From: UBA5336 sp039818165
Lineage (GTDB): Bacteria; Pseudomonadota; Alphaproteobacteria; Caulobacterales; Hyphomonadaceae
Direction: 5' to 3'
NCBI GenBank assembly: GCA_039818165.1
Contig: JBCBUL010000014.1
Span: forward strand, 6,870 to 70,869
Length of the DNA stretch: 64,000 nt
Numbering within the stretch: position 1 is the first letter of the stretch; each line of letters opens with the position of its first letter. A program made the translations under genes and the position numbers. The notes beneath the pieces were generated by a model, which saw only the letters and a list, made by a program, of their open reading frames with translations, was not told the origin of the DNA and did not search any database. This document shows, piece after piece, positions 43,756 to 52,217 of this stretch.

Positions 43756-45449
43756 GCAAATAGCCCATGGATGAACCATTCCGGCGGCCCACCGCGCCCA
43801 TCGCCATAGAGCCCTTTGCGAAACAACCAGTAGCGCCGCCCCTCCGCATCCTCGATACGGTAATAGTCACGGGCCCGGGGGAGATTGCGCGCAGGCGCCG
43901 TGGCAGGCTCTGCCTCAAGATCAGCGCGGATTTTGCCGATCAGGTCTGCATCGGCGCGCGGGTCGAGCTTGGGCGCGAGCCATTTTCTGTCGAGCCCATC
44001 CGGGCTGGTGGCCGTGTCCGGCGCTGCACTATGGCGCCACCATTCGGGGCTCACACGCTCGGGCCCGTCTGCGCGCACCACACGTCGCGTGACGCGCCGC
44101 CAGATGAAGCGCTGCGGCGGGCCATCAGGCACTTCAGCCAAAACCTTCACTTGCTCTGGCCGGTCAAATATCCGGATCGGCCTTGGGCCTGCATGGGGTG
44201 CAGGCACAGGCTGCTCCGGGAGATTGCCGTCGAAGGGTTTGAACTGTTCGGCGCGCTCCGGCAGATGGCTCTCACACATATGGGCGACCTGCACGGAGCC
44301 ATCACCGAGACGGGCAGAGATGCGGTCTGCCAGGGCGGACAGCGCGACAGGGTCAGTATCGCGGCCCGCCAAGTCCCCTGCAAATGCTGGCGTTCCAGTC
44401 TGCATTGGCCCGGCCCGGTGAGCCTCCAAGACCAGGTAGTCTATTCCGAACCCCGGATCGATCCGGTCTATCTTCTCTTCAAACAGGCGCAGGATATGTG
44501 CGGGCACTCTCACCGGGCGGGCAAGTGTGATCTGCACATCCGTCATCCCGCCATCCGCGCGAAAGGCCACGAGGGCAAACCCGCGCGCGCCCTGGCCAAG
44601 CCCTGCCAGATCATCGCACAATTCATCGGCAAGCTGCGCCAGACCGAGCCGAATAGCCTCAGCGGTTGCAATCGGCTCAGGACAATTGAGCCGAACGGCA
44701 TGGGCGGGCGCGGGCCGCAAGGGCGAGAGCGGTTCAATCCGCTGTCCAAGCGCCTGGTCCAGCCTCAGCAAGGCCGCATCTGCCATCTCGCGCGAGCGAA
44801 ACCGCCGGGCCAGCGATTTGCGGTCGATGTCATAGAGCTGACCGATCCGGGTCAGCCCAAACCGGCGCAGCAGGGTTCGGGCCGCTTGCGAAAGGCGCAG
44901 CGCCGTCATCGGCAACGCTGCAAGCCCCCTGCGCTCATCTCCTGGCTGCAGAATGGTTTGCGGAGCAGCCCGCGCCAGGGCACTTGCGGCACCTGGCGTG
45001 CTCGCCAGGCCAAGCTGACAAGTGATCCCATTGCTCCCAAGCCGCGCGGCGGCAAGGTCCATCATCTCCTGTTCACCGCCATAGAGATGGGCACAGCCCG
45101 TGATCTCGATCATCAGCCCATCATCGCCGTCAATCGCCACAAGCGGGGCAAAGCGCACCATCCAATGGCCCAGGAGCTTCAGGGCACGCGCATCTGCCCC
45201 ACGGTCGATATCTTCTGAGACAAGGCCAGGGCAGCGGGCTTTGGCATCGGTAAAACGCAGCCCCGGCATGACGCCCTCACGCTGAGCTGCTGGATTGGCC
45301 GTAACAATACACAGACCATGGGCGCCGGCCTCTGTCAGCGCGAAAGGCGCTTCAGGGGCGCGAGCCTGTGGTGCAACAGCCTTGCCGCGCGCCCGCTTCA
45401 ATCGCGTCAGTGGCCAGTCGGGAAACCATAGGGAAAGATAGCGTTTCAT
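43752..45449 (-). CDS. imuB: ImuB, Y-family polymerase-like mutagenesis protein
   Basis: ImuB is a catalytically inactive Y-family polymerase homologue that links DnaE2 to the beta clamp. The product has 565 residues from MKRYLSLWFPDWPLTRLKRA, the typical ImuB N-terminus, preceded by a weak ribosome site; the open frame extends 24 codons further. MIEITGCAHLYGGEQEMMD near residue 115 occupies the polymerase palm position, and LPMTALRLSQAARTLLRRFG is the helix-hairpin-helix region. The C-terminal part ends RFIWRRVTRRVVRADGPERV and RDYYRIEDAEGRRYWLFRKG, the usual ImuB tail. It overlaps dnaE2 by four bases. No imuA is adjacent; a potassium-channel gene lies upstream instead. Confidence 0.93.
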   Translation of the reverse strand: MKRYLSLWFPDWPLTRLKRARGKAVAPQARAPEAPFALTEAGAHGLCIVTANPAAQREGVMPGLRFTDAKARCPGLVSEDIDRGADARALKLLGHWMVRFAPLVAIDGDDGLMIEITGCAHLYGGEQEMMDLAAARLGSNGITCQLGLASTPGAASALARAAPQTILQPGDERRGLAALPMTALRLSQAARTLLRRFGLTRIGQLYDIDRKSLARRFRSREMADAALLRLDQALGQRIEPLSPLRPAPAHAVRLNCPEPIATAEAIRLGLAQLADELCDDLAGLGQGARGFALVAFRADGGMTDVQITLARPVRVPAHILRLFEEKIDRIDPGFGIDYLVLEAHRAGPMQTGTPAFAGDLAGRDTDPVALSALADRISARLGDGSVQVAHMCESHLPERAEQFKPFDGNLPEQPVPAPHAGPRPIRIFDRPEQVKVLAEVPDGPPQRFIWRRVTRRVVRADGPERVSPEWWRHSAAPDTATSPDGLDRKWLAPKLDPRADADLIGKIRADLEAEPATAPARNLPRARDYYRIEDAEGRRYWLFRKGLYGDGRGGPPEWFIHGLFA

Positions 45450-45523
45450 TCTTCGGCTCAAGCTAAAATGCGCCCCGCCCTCTCCCCTCGGGGCCAGGAG
45501 TTTATGGGGCTCACGCCTCACAA

Positions 45524-45538
45524 GTTCTTATTTTGTTC
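45524..45538. promoter_or_regulatory. Alphaproteobacterial SOS box (LexA site)
   Basis: GTTC-TTATTTT-GTTC matches the alphaproteobacterial LexA direct-repeat consensus GTTC-N7-GTTC exactly. It lies 75 bp upstream of the imuB start and probably controls the imuB-dnaE2 operon in response to DNA damage. LexA itself is not in the window. Confidence 0.85.
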
Positions 45539-45604
45539 CAACCACAAAGAGTCAAGGAGAGTCTTGATGCGCCGGTGCGCAGGCTGACTGTTCGAAGAAT
45601 GTTT

Positions 45605-45635
45605 CAGCTGAGGACCCTCACTAATGGGTCAGCTG
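45605..45635. other. Bulged hairpin between channel gene and imuB
   Basis: CAGCT-gag-GACCC pairs with GGGTC-AGCTG to form a 10-bp stem with a 3-base bulge and an 8-base loop. It lies 47 bases downstream of the minus-strand channel stop and 69 bases before the SOS box. It could end the channel transcript; no T-run follows on either strand. Confidence 0.4.
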
Positions 45636-45681
45636 TAGAGGGCGGACGGTTCAAACCCTCGCCTTCTTCGCCAGTCCCGGC

Positions 45682-46554
45682 CTATTCCGTCCCCGGCCTG
45701 GCATCTTCGCTGGACACGTCATCCTCCAGTCCCATGGCGGCGCGCCGGGCGGCGGCTTCCCGTCGTGCGTCTTCCCGCTCGCGAAGTTCATCGGAAAACG
45801 CGCTGGCGAACACACCGGCCGGCAGGGCGACCACGCCAATTCCGGCAAGGGCAATGAACGACGCCGCGACCCGCCCAAGCGTAGTTTCGGGGTACACATC
45901 GCCGTATCCCACCGTCGTCAGGGTCGCGATGGCCCACCAGACCGCCCGGGGAATCGAGGCGAATTCATCACGACCGGCGCCAACGCCTTCAATGAAATAA
46001 AGGAGCACCGCCGAGATATAGACAAGCACCAATGCGACAGCGAGCGTTGTGAAAAGCTGCCCGCGCGAGCGCGTCAGCGCAGCGCCCAGAATGTCGAAGG
46101 CTGGCATGAACCGGGCGATTTTCACCAGACGCGTCAGCCGCAGGATCCGCAGGATCATCAGGGCCTGGTCGCCTTCGGTGCCGATGAACAGGATCCACAG
46201 CAATTCCGGCGCGAAGGCCAGAAGGTCAGCCAGCGCACTGGCCGACAACATGTATTTCACCCGGCCAGATACGCCCGCATAGCGCGGGTCTTCGCCCGCC
46301 GCCCAAAGCCGGATCAGGTATTCGACAGCAAAGATGGCGAGGATCGCATAGTTGAAATAGTCGATCCCGGTTTTCCACGCCGGCGGCAGGGACGGTTCGG
46401 TTTCCAGGGCAAACGCAATGAAGCTCGCCACGACGAGGAGGACGATGAAAACATTGGTGCGCGAGAGGCCGCCCGTCGCGCGGGCGTCGGGCTCCAGTTC
46501 CAGATAGAGCCGTTTGCGCAATCCCATCTGGGTCATGATTTGTTGAACTGCCAT
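45682..46554 (-). CDS. Voltage-gated-type potassium channel family protein
   Basis: The 290-residue inner-membrane protein has six transmembrane segments. The S4-like helix carries regularly spaced arginines (LRILRLTRLVKIARFMPAF, near residue 150) and the pore has the K+ selectivity filter in WWAIATLTTVGYGDVYPETT near 220. S1 is NVFIVLLVVASFIAFALE. A charged C-terminal tail rich in Arg, Glu and Ala follows S6. The start is uncertain: ATG at 46554 is chosen, while an in-frame GTG at 46596 would add 14 residues; neither has a strong ribosome site. It follows the DUF1622 gene on the same strand after 66 bases. It is similar to bacterial Kv-like channels. Confidence 0.9.
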   Translation of the reverse strand: MAVQQIMTQMGLRKRLYLELEPDARATGGLSRTNVFIVLLVVASFIAFALETEPSLPPAWKTGIDYFNYAILAIFAVEYLIRLWAAGEDPRYAGVSGRVKYMLSASALADLLAFAPELLWILFIGTEGDQALMILRILRLTRLVKIARFMPAFDILGAALTRSRGQLFTTLAVALVLVYISAVLLYFIEGVGAGRDEFASIPRAVWWAIATLTTVGYGDVYPETTLGRVAASFIALAGIGVVALPAGVFASAFSDELREREDARREAAARRAAMGLEDDVSSEDARPGTE

Positions 46555-46620
46555 GCCGCACTCTGCTCGCGCCGAAAACGCGAGTGTATCGGCCACGGTG
46601 AGTCGCGCAAAGCCCGGGCG

Positions 46621-47043
46621 TCAGTGCTCTTTTTCCAGCTCCATGACTTCCTTGCCAAGGAAGAAGGAAATGGCGGTTCGGATCAGGACAAGGAGGCCCA
46701 CAAAGATGAGATCCGTCAGCTCCCGCGTGATCACAGTGTGGACAATGTCCGACGCGATCATGAATTCTAGGCCAGTGAGAATATAGGTGCCCAGAATCGC
46801 CCGGGCCGTGTTCAGATTGCCCAGATTGTGGGTCAGCCCAATGCCGTGGCGCAGGCCCGCCAGCAGACGAAACAAGGCAACGAAAAAGCCAAACAGGATC
46901 AGCCCGACTCCGAACAGGTCGATGCAAATGGCAAGGCCTTCCAGGGCATGCATCACCGGTTCGTCGAGGCCGAAAGGAAGGTGTTCCAGCGAGGTCCCGC
47001 CCGTCATGCCTTCCATGGGATGTGCGACATGGGGCGTTGTCAT
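46621..47043 (-). CDS. DUF1622 family membrane protein
   Basis: This 140-residue protein has three hydrophobic segments: ALEGLAICIDLFGVGLILFGFF, then AILGTYILTGLEFMIASDIVH, then ELTDLIFVGLLVLIRTAISFFLG. The sequence LGLEFMIASDIV-HTV-like block is what defines the DUF1622 family as I know it. Its function is not established. The ATG overlaps the end of the TPP-enzyme gene by one base (TGATG); a GTG one codon earlier is an alternative. A histidine- and methionine-rich N-terminus (TTPHVAHPMEGMTGG) could bind metal. Coupling to the TPP enzyme suggests it belongs to the same operon. Confidence 0.8.
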   Translation of the reverse strand: MTTPHVAHPMEGMTGGTSLEHLPFGLDEPVMHALEGLAICIDLFGVGLILFGFFVALFRLLAGLRHGIGLTHNLGNLNTARAILGTYILTGLEFMIASDIVHTVITRELTDLIFVGLLVLIRTAISFFLGKEVMELEKEH

Positions 47044-48902
47044 CACATCAGCTCCGCATCGGTCATGACCTCGACCAGGGCGGGGCCGTTATAGGCAATC
47101 GCCTTGGCCAGGGCCTCGTCCAGTTGCTCGCGTGTTTTCACCTGCTCGCCCATGCCGCCGCAGGATCGGGCAAAACCGGCGAAACTCGGATTGACGAGGC
47201 TGGTCTGCCAGACGGGGAATTCGGCGGCCTTTTGCTCCTTGGAGATTTTTCCAAGCTCGGAATTGTTCATGAGAACATGGGTGATGTTCATGCCGTATTT
47301 GACTGCCGTGGTGAATTCCATGGCGTATTGGCCAAAGCCGCCATCGCCGGACACCGAGATGACCTTCCGGCCCTTATACGGCCCATCTTCCCGGGTCGCG
47401 GCCCAGGCCCCCATGGCGGCCGGAAAAGAGAATCCGATCGAGCCAAGATAGCCCGACATCAGTACGCGCTGCTGGCCCGTCGGCTCAAAATAGCGCCCGA
47501 AGCTGTACGTGTTGTTCCCCACATCCACTGGCAGGATCGCATCGGCAGGGGCGTGGCGCGTCAAGGCAGCGAACAAGGCGGCGGCGGAGACGCCTTTGCC
47601 GCGGTCCTCGCCCTCGCGATTGGCCTTTTCAATGCGCCAAAGGCGCCAGCGCTCGGCCACTTCGCCGCGCAGGTCCGTCGCAGCGGCGCCGTCCATGGCG
47701 GCGGCAAGCTGGGTGGCCGTGACGCCCACATCGCCCATCACGGGCACGGTGACGGGGTGGCGTTTGGCCAGGCGCATGGGATCGGTGTCCACCTGGATGG
47801 TGGGTGCGCCCTCATAGATCCCGGTATGGTCGGAGAAGGAGGAGCCGAAGACGACGAGTAGATCAGCCTCGTTCATGAACCAGCTAGCGATCGGGGTGCC
47901 CGACCGGCCCATGACGCCAGCGGCGAGGGAGTGATCGTCGCCGATCTGGCCCTTCGCCTTGAAGGTGGTCGCCACGGGCGCGCCAAGTTTGTCAGCCAGG
48001 GCGATAACCGCATCCATCCCGTCCAGCGCGCCATAGCCGACGATGATCATCGGGCGCTTGGCGGCTTTCAGGAGCCTGGCGGCCTCATGCAGGGCGCTTT
48101 CCGGCGGGGCCACACGCAAGTCCGCCATCCGCCCGGCCGGGCCTTGCGCCTTGGCGCCCTCCGGAGCGGGTTTTGGCTGAACATTGTCCGGGAAGACCAA
48201 GTGCCCGACGCCGCGCTCGAGGATGGCGGTTTTGATCGCCTGGGTCATCAGGAGGGCGTGGTCAGATTCCGGATGCACGGTCTGGGAAAAGGCTGAAACG
48301 GCTTCGAACGCGGCTTCCAGGTCGATGTCCTGAAAGGCGTGGACTCCGACGACCTGGTCCTGCACCTGGCCGGTCAAAGCGAGGGCGGGCGCTCCATCTA
48401 CCTTCGCGTCCCAGAGCCCGGTGATCAGGTTTGTTGCGCCCGGGCCGGCAATGGTGAGCGCAGCCGCGGGACGACCGGTGAGCTTGCCATAACCCGAGCA
48501 GGCGAAAGCCGCCGCGCCCTCGTGGCGGATGCCGTAATAGCTGAGCCGCCCCTCGGATTCCTGCACGCGAAGGGCATCGGCAAGGCCGAGATTGGAGTGG
48601 CCAACCATGCCGAACACGCTGGTGACGCCCCAATTGGTCATCGTTTCGGCCATCACGTCGGCGACAGTCCGCGCGCGCGGCGGTTCGGAAGGTACGCCGA
48701 CATAAATCCCGTCTTCGCGGGTTTCGACGTCGAACATCGTCTGGCCCGTGTCTTCGTGGCCGCCGGGGGGCTTTCCAGTCAGCGGATCAAAGTCCCAGCC
48801 ATGCCAGGGGCATCGCAGCCAGCACTTGTCCTCGATGCCCTTTTCGATGGACCCCACCGAGCGGACCGCCCTGGTGGGGGCACTTGTTGTCCATTGCCGC
48901 AT
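47043..48902 (-). CDS. TPP-dependent enzyme with N-terminal Rieske domain (main frame)
   Basis: This is an acetolactate-synthase/pyruvate-oxidase-type flavoenzyme-like TPP protein. After the second half of a Rieske domain (CWLRCPWHGWDFDPLTGKPP) comes the TPP pyrimidine domain with the catalytic Glu in GIRHEGAAAFACSG. The central domain (KRPMIIVGYGALDGMDAVI) and the pyrophosphate domain follow, with GDGGFGQYAMEF...NITHVLMNNSELG holding the TPP-magnesium site. The first half of the Rieske domain (CPHQGGPLG) is encoded just upstream in another frame, so about 16 N-terminal residues of this frame are out of register; see the adjoining fragment. The product and electron partner are unknown. It overlaps the DUF1622 start. 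Confidence 0.82.
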   Translation of the reverse strand: MRQWTTSAPTRAVRSVGSIEKGIEDKCWLRCPWHGWDFDPLTGKPPGGHEDTGQTMFDVETREDGIYVGVPSEPPRARTVADVMAETMTNWGVTSVFGMVGHSNLGLADALRVQESEGRLSYYGIRHEGAAAFACSGYGKLTGRPAAALTIAGPGATNLITGLWDAKVDGAPALALTGQVQDQVVGVHAFQDIDLEAAFEAVSAFSQTVHPESDHALLMTQAIKTAILERGVGHLVFPDNVQPKPAPEGAKAQGPAGRMADLRVAPPESALHEAARLLKAAKRPMIIVGYGALDGMDAVIALADKLGAPVATTFKAKGQIGDDHSLAAGVMGRSGTPIASWFMNEADLLVVFGSSFSDHTGIYEGAPTIQVDTDPMRLAKRHPVTVPVMGDVGVTATQLAAAMDGAAATDLRGEVAERWRLWRIEKANREGEDRGKGVSAAALFAALTRHAPADAILPVDVGNNTYSFGRYFEPTGQQRVLMSGYLGSIGFSFPAAMGAWAATREDGPYKGRKVISVSGDGGFGQYAMEFTTAVKYGMNITHVLMNNSELGKISKEQKAAEFPVWQTSLVNPSFAGFARSCGGMGEQVKTREQLDEALAKAIAYNGPALVEVMTDAELM

Positions 48903-49026
48903 ACTGACCGTCGAAATGGACCAGAGCGACAGACTGGCTGCCCGCTGTAGCGGATTTCACCCGTCCCTCGGCCACTTCGCCAGGCTCGGCGACCTTGTGC
49001 CATGTAAGTGTCGTCTTTTCGGTCAT
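48787..49026 (-). pseudogene. 5' part of Rieske-TPP gene, separated by +1 frameshift
   Basis: From ATG at 49026, preceded by AAGGGGACC, this frame encodes the start of a Rieske domain: LTWHKVAEPGEVAEGRVKSA...CPHQGGPLGG. It then leaves frame at a run of four G (minus strand; plus-strand CCCC at 48852-48855). Removing one G would join it to GSIEKGIEDKCWLRCPWHGW in the main frame and restore the C-x-H...C-x2-H cluster-binding site and a protein of about 660 residues. The cause could be a base-call error in a homopolymer, a real mutation, or programmed slippage. Without the join, neither fragment has a complete Rieske site. Confidence 0.85.
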
Positions 49027-49178
49027 TGGGGTCCCCTTGCGCTTGCGGACGAGCCCTATCGGAACGCCATTAATCATGCACCTCAAGAGTTTATCACGAA
49101 TTTTTTGAGCCTCTGTGATTGGTGTGCCATGAAAGTGATCGATAGGGGAACGTCGAAACGAAGAGGGACAGGCCCAGC

Positions 49179-50798
49179 ATGAACACTCAAGTCGTCGCCA
49201 AATGGGATCATCTGAAAGATCGAGAGCCCGAATATGCACTTGTTGGGGAAGTGGATTTGGTGGTCGTTCGCTTCGACGACGAGATTTCAGTCTTCTATGG
49301 GCGTTGTCTGCACCGCGGCGCGCTGATGGCCGACGGCCATGTCGACGCGAATGACAACCTCATCTGCGGCGTCCACAATTGGGATTACCGGCTCGATACG
49401 GGCGTTTCGGAGTATGAAAATTCCGAGGCCCTGCCCAAGTTCAAGGCCTGGATTGATGGCAATGACGTCCTGGTCGATGCCGATGAGATCGCCGACTGGG
49501 CCAAGACCAACCCGCAGCCCTATCAGCGCGACGACTATCTGGGCCTCTACCAGGATCCGAGCCACGCGCCCCACCCCGAGCCCCATAACAATCTGATCCA
49601 GCAATATGCCCGCGATGGTCTTTCAAAGGTTGGTCACCACGGCGTGGTCGACGCCATGGGCATACCGCGCCAGGACTTGCCGGAGTGGGACGATATCCAA
49701 CTCCTCACAGCCCAGCTCCAGAAAATGCCCCTTCTGGATGATGACCCGGTCGATACATCCGTCGTGATCGGTCCGAATGCGCAAAAACCCCTTCGCCTGG
49801 ATATTCCGCTGTTCGTGTCGGACATGAGTTTCGGCGCGCTGTCGGAGCCCGCCAAGGTTGCCATGGCGCGCGGGGCGGAATTGGCGGGCACAGGCATCTG
49901 CTCTGGCGAGGGCGGCATGCTGCCGGAAGAACAGGCGGCCAATACGCGCTATTTCTACGAACTGGCTTCTGGCCGGTTCGGCTTTTCCTGGGACAAGCTC
50001 GAGCGCGTCCAGGCCTTCCACTTCAAAGGCGGCCAGGGCGCCAAGACCGGCACCGGCGGACATCTGCCCGGCAACAAGGTGAAGGGCAAGATTGCCGAAG
50101 TGCGCGGCCTCGAAGAAGGCCAGTCCGCCATTTCCCCACCGCGGTTTCCAGACTGGACGGAAGTCTCCCAGGTCAAGGAATTTGCAGACGAGGTCCGCAG
50201 CAGAACCGGCGGCAATCCCATCGGCTATAAATTGTCTGCCCAACACATCGAGAGAGACATCGACGCGGCGCTGGACGTCGGCGTTGACTATATCATCCTG
50301 GACGGGCGCGGCGGCGGAACCGGCGCGGCGCCGACAATATTTCGGGATAATATCTCGGTCCCCACGATCCCTGCCCTGGCCCGCGCCCGCCGGCACCTGG
50401 ACTCATCTGGCAGAAGCGACGTGACTCTCGTGATCACGGGCGGCCTGCGCACACCGGCCGATTTCGTGAAAGCCTTGGCCCTCGGCGCCGATGCCATCGC
50501 GGTTTCGAACGCGGCCATGCAAGCGATTGGCTGCATCGCCATGCGCGCTTGCCACACCAATAATTGCCCCGTCGGCATAGCCAGCCAAAAACCCCATCTG
50601 GTCTCCCGGCTGGTGGTGGAGAAATCAGCCCAACGTCTGAAGAACTTCTTCGACGCATCCACGGAACTCATGGCGGTTCTGGCCCGGGCGTGCGGATATT
50701 CCAGCCTGTCTGATTTCAACATCGATGACCTGACTACGGTCAGCCGCGAGATGGCAGACCTGTCCGGCGTAGCCTATGCGGGCGTGGTGCGATCATGA
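49179..50798 (+). CDS. Rieske domain fused to glutamate-synthase-like FMN domain
   Basis: The 539-residue protein starts with a Rieske [2Fe-2S] domain (GRCLHRGALMADGHV and LICGVHNWDYRL, ligands near residues 45-72). From about residue 130 it is a GltB-type FMN barrel: DIPLFVSDMSFGALSEPAKVAMARGAEL, ICSGEGGMLPEEQ, HFKGGQGAKTGTGGHLPGNKV, ILDGRGGGTGAAP, GLRTPADFVKALALGADA and MRACHTNNCPVGIASQ, the last with the 3Fe-4S-type cysteine motif partly kept. It lacks the amidotransferase domain of glutamate synthase, so it is a stand-alone FMN oxidoreductase. It is divergent from the Rieske-TPP gene and overlaps the next small gene by four bases. Confidence 0.88.
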   Translation: MNTQVVAKWDHLKDREPEYALVGEVDLVVVRFDDEISVFYGRCLHRGALMADGHVDANDNLICGVHNWDYRLDTGVSEYENSEALPKFKAWIDGNDVLVDADEIADWAKTNPQPYQRDDYLGLYQDPSHAPHPEPHNNLIQQYARDGLSKVGHHGVVDAMGIPRQDLPEWDDIQLLTAQLQKMPLLDDDPVDTSVVIGPNAQKPLRLDIPLFVSDMSFGALSEPAKVAMARGAELAGTGICSGEGGMLPEEQAANTRYFYELASGRFGFSWDKLERVQAFHFKGGQGAKTGTGGHLPGNKVKGKIAEVRGLEEGQSAISPPRFPDWTEVSQVKEFADEVRSRTGGNPIGYKLSAQHIERDIDAALDVGVDYIILDGRGGGTGAAPTIFRDNISVPTIPALARARRHLDSSGRSDVTLVITGGLRTPADFVKALALGADAIAVSNAAMQAIGCIAMRACHTNNCPVGIASQKPHLVSRLVVEKSAQRLKNFFDASTELMAVLARACGYSSLSDFNIDDLTTVSREMADLSGVAYAGVVRS

Positions 50799-51025
50799 GC
50801 GTTGCTACCGCAGAGATGATCGTTCTCGCGCTGGGGCTCTACTTCGCCGCGGGATTGTTGGTCGGGCTGATCTACATGTTCGGAGGCGCAGGTCGCATCG
50901 ACCCTGCCGCCAGGGGAAAGGGCCTGCCGCTCCGCGTGCGCCTGCTCATCCTGCCCGGCATTGTCGGGCTCTGGCCGCTGATGCTGGCAAAACTCTTCAC
51001 CCAAACGGAGCCGCCGATCTCATGA
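50795..51025 (+). CDS. Small membrane protein in redox operon
   Basis: This 76-residue protein starts within the stop of the Rieske-FMN gene (ATGA). It has two hydrophobic stretches: TAEMIVLALGLYFAAGLLVGLIYMF at the N-terminus and RLLILPGIVGLWPLMLAKLF near the C-terminus, with GGAGRIDPAARGKGLPLRVR between them. I do not recognise a family by name, but small proteins of this layout occur beside Rieske and cytochrome-type operons. The four-base overlaps on both sides argue strongly that it is a real coding gene and an accessory or anchor for the complex. Confidence 0.72.
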   Translation: MSVATAEMIVLALGLYFAAGLLVGLIYMFGGAGRIDPAARGKGLPLRVRLLILPGIVGLWPLMLAKLFTQTEPPIS

Positions 51026-51171
51026 AACGCGCGCATCGAAAATGGCACTTGGCGCTTTGGGCCTTGATTGGTCCGGCCGCAATGGTGGTCCTCACTCTGG
51101 CCGTCATGAACCGGCCCGCAAGTCCGGTGAATGAAGCCCTTCCGGGCGAATTGATGCTGGAGACCGAGTGA
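51022..51171 (+). CDS. Micro-protein with one transmembrane segment
   Basis: Only 49 residues: a basic start (MKRAHRKWHLA), one helix (LALWALIGPAAMVVLTLAVM), and an acidic C-terminus (NEALPGELMLETE). It overlaps the preceding gene by four bases and the ferric-reductase-like gene by one base. Conservation of position and coupling, not homology, supports it. It may be a single-span subunit of the membrane complex encoded here. Confidence 0.66.
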   Translation: MKRAHRKWHLALWALIGPAAMVVLTLAVMNRPASPVNEALPGELMLETE

Positions 51172-52217
51172 TGTCACACGACTACAAGGCCGTTCAGTGG
51201 ACTCCCTTCAAGACGCGGTTCGATCTCTGGCTGCTCGTGGGCATTGCGCTGTATCTGGTTGGCTTCATCGCGATCAGTGTCGCGACCCAGCCCAGCGGCG
51301 AGAGTCTTCACCCGGTGCAGATCATCATCCGCGCCACCGGCACCCTGGCCTTCCTGCTGCTCACCTTCATTCTTTGTATCGGCCCGCTGGCTCGGCTGAC
51401 CGACCGCTTCAAACCGTTCCTCTACAATCGTCGCCATCTCGGTGTGACGACCTTTCTGGTGGCGCTGGTCCATGCTGGGCTGACGATCATGTGGTATCAC
51501 GGGTTTTCCGAGATGAACCCTTTGGTGTCGGTGTTCGCCTCCAATCCGCGCTATGACAGCCTGTCGGGCTTTCCCTTTGAAAGCCTCGGCTTTGTCGCTC
51601 TGCTCATCATGTTCCTGATGGCCGCGACCAGCCATGATTTCTGGAACGCGAACCTTGGACCAGGCCCCTGGAAGGCGCTGCATATGGGCGTCTATGTCGC
51701 CTTCGGGCTGCTGGTGGTCCATGTTGCGTTGGGTGCGATCCAGTTCGAGAAGCATCCGGTCTATGTGGCCCTGCTCGGACTGAGCGCAGTGACGGTGACA
51801 GGCCTGCACCTGACGACGGGGCTCGCCAGTCTGTCATCGACCCAAGGCACCACGCTCGAGGGTTGGCTGAAGGTTGCCGCGGTCAGCGAGATGGAAGATG
51901 CGCGCGCCAAGATCATCCGGCCCGCATCGGGCGAAGCGATTGCGGTGTTCCGCGACGGCGAAAAAGTGTCCGCCGTGTCGAATGTCTGCCGCCACCAGGG
52001 TGGACCGCTCGGCGAAGGCAAGATCGTCGATGGCTGCATCACCTGCCCCTGGCATGGCTTCCAGTATCGCATGGAAGACGGCCAGTCGCCGCCGCCGTTC
52101 ACTGAGAAGATCGCGACGTATCAGACGCGTATCGAAGACGGCGTGGTTTATGTGAACCCTGAGCCGAATGCGCCGGGCACGCCCACACCACCAAGCCTGA
52201 TCGGAGCGCCCGCATGA
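51171..52217 (+). CDS. Ferric-reductase-like membrane protein with C-terminal Rieske domain
   Basis: The 348-residue protein has about six to seven transmembrane helices of the ferric-reductase-like (FRD/MsrQ) type in its first 235 residues. Histidines suitable for heme are present in NRRHLGVTTFLVALVHAGL, ALHMGVYVAFGLLVVHVALG and VTVTGLHLTTGL. A Rieske [2Fe-2S] domain follows (VSNVCRHQGGPLGEGK and CITCPWHGFQYRMEDG, residues about 270-305). It could carry electrons between the membrane heme and the cluster. The ATG at 51171 overlaps the micro-protein stop (TGATG). It is followed, with four-base overlap, by the Tat-type cysteine protein. The natural donor and acceptor are unknown. Confidence 0.87.
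   Translation: MSHDYKAVQWTPFKTRFDLWLLVGIALYLVGFIAISVATQPSGESLHPVQIIIRATGTLAFLLLTFILCIGPLARLTDRFKPFLYNRRHLGVTTFLVALVHAGLTIMWYHGFSEMNPLVSVFASNPRYDSLSGFPFESLGFVALLIMFLMAATSHDFWNANLGPGPWKALHMGVYVAFGLLVVHVALGAIQFEKHPVYVALLGLSAVTVTGLHLTTGLASLSSTQGTTLEGWLKVAAVSEMEDARAKIIRPASGEAIAVFRDGEKVSAVSNVCRHQGGPLGEGKIVDGCITCPWHGFQYRMEDGQSPPPFTEKIATYQTRIEDGVVYVNPEPNAPGTPTPPSLIGAPA

Noticed and set aside
45637..45667. GGTTCAAACCC followed by a CCA triplet, resembling a tRNA T-arm and 3' end
   Set aside because: Folding as a T-arm pairs only two of five stem positions, and no acceptor, D or anticodon stem can be drawn from the sequence before it. The local symmetry is better explained by the GAGGG/CCCTC repeat and the nearby bulged hairpin.
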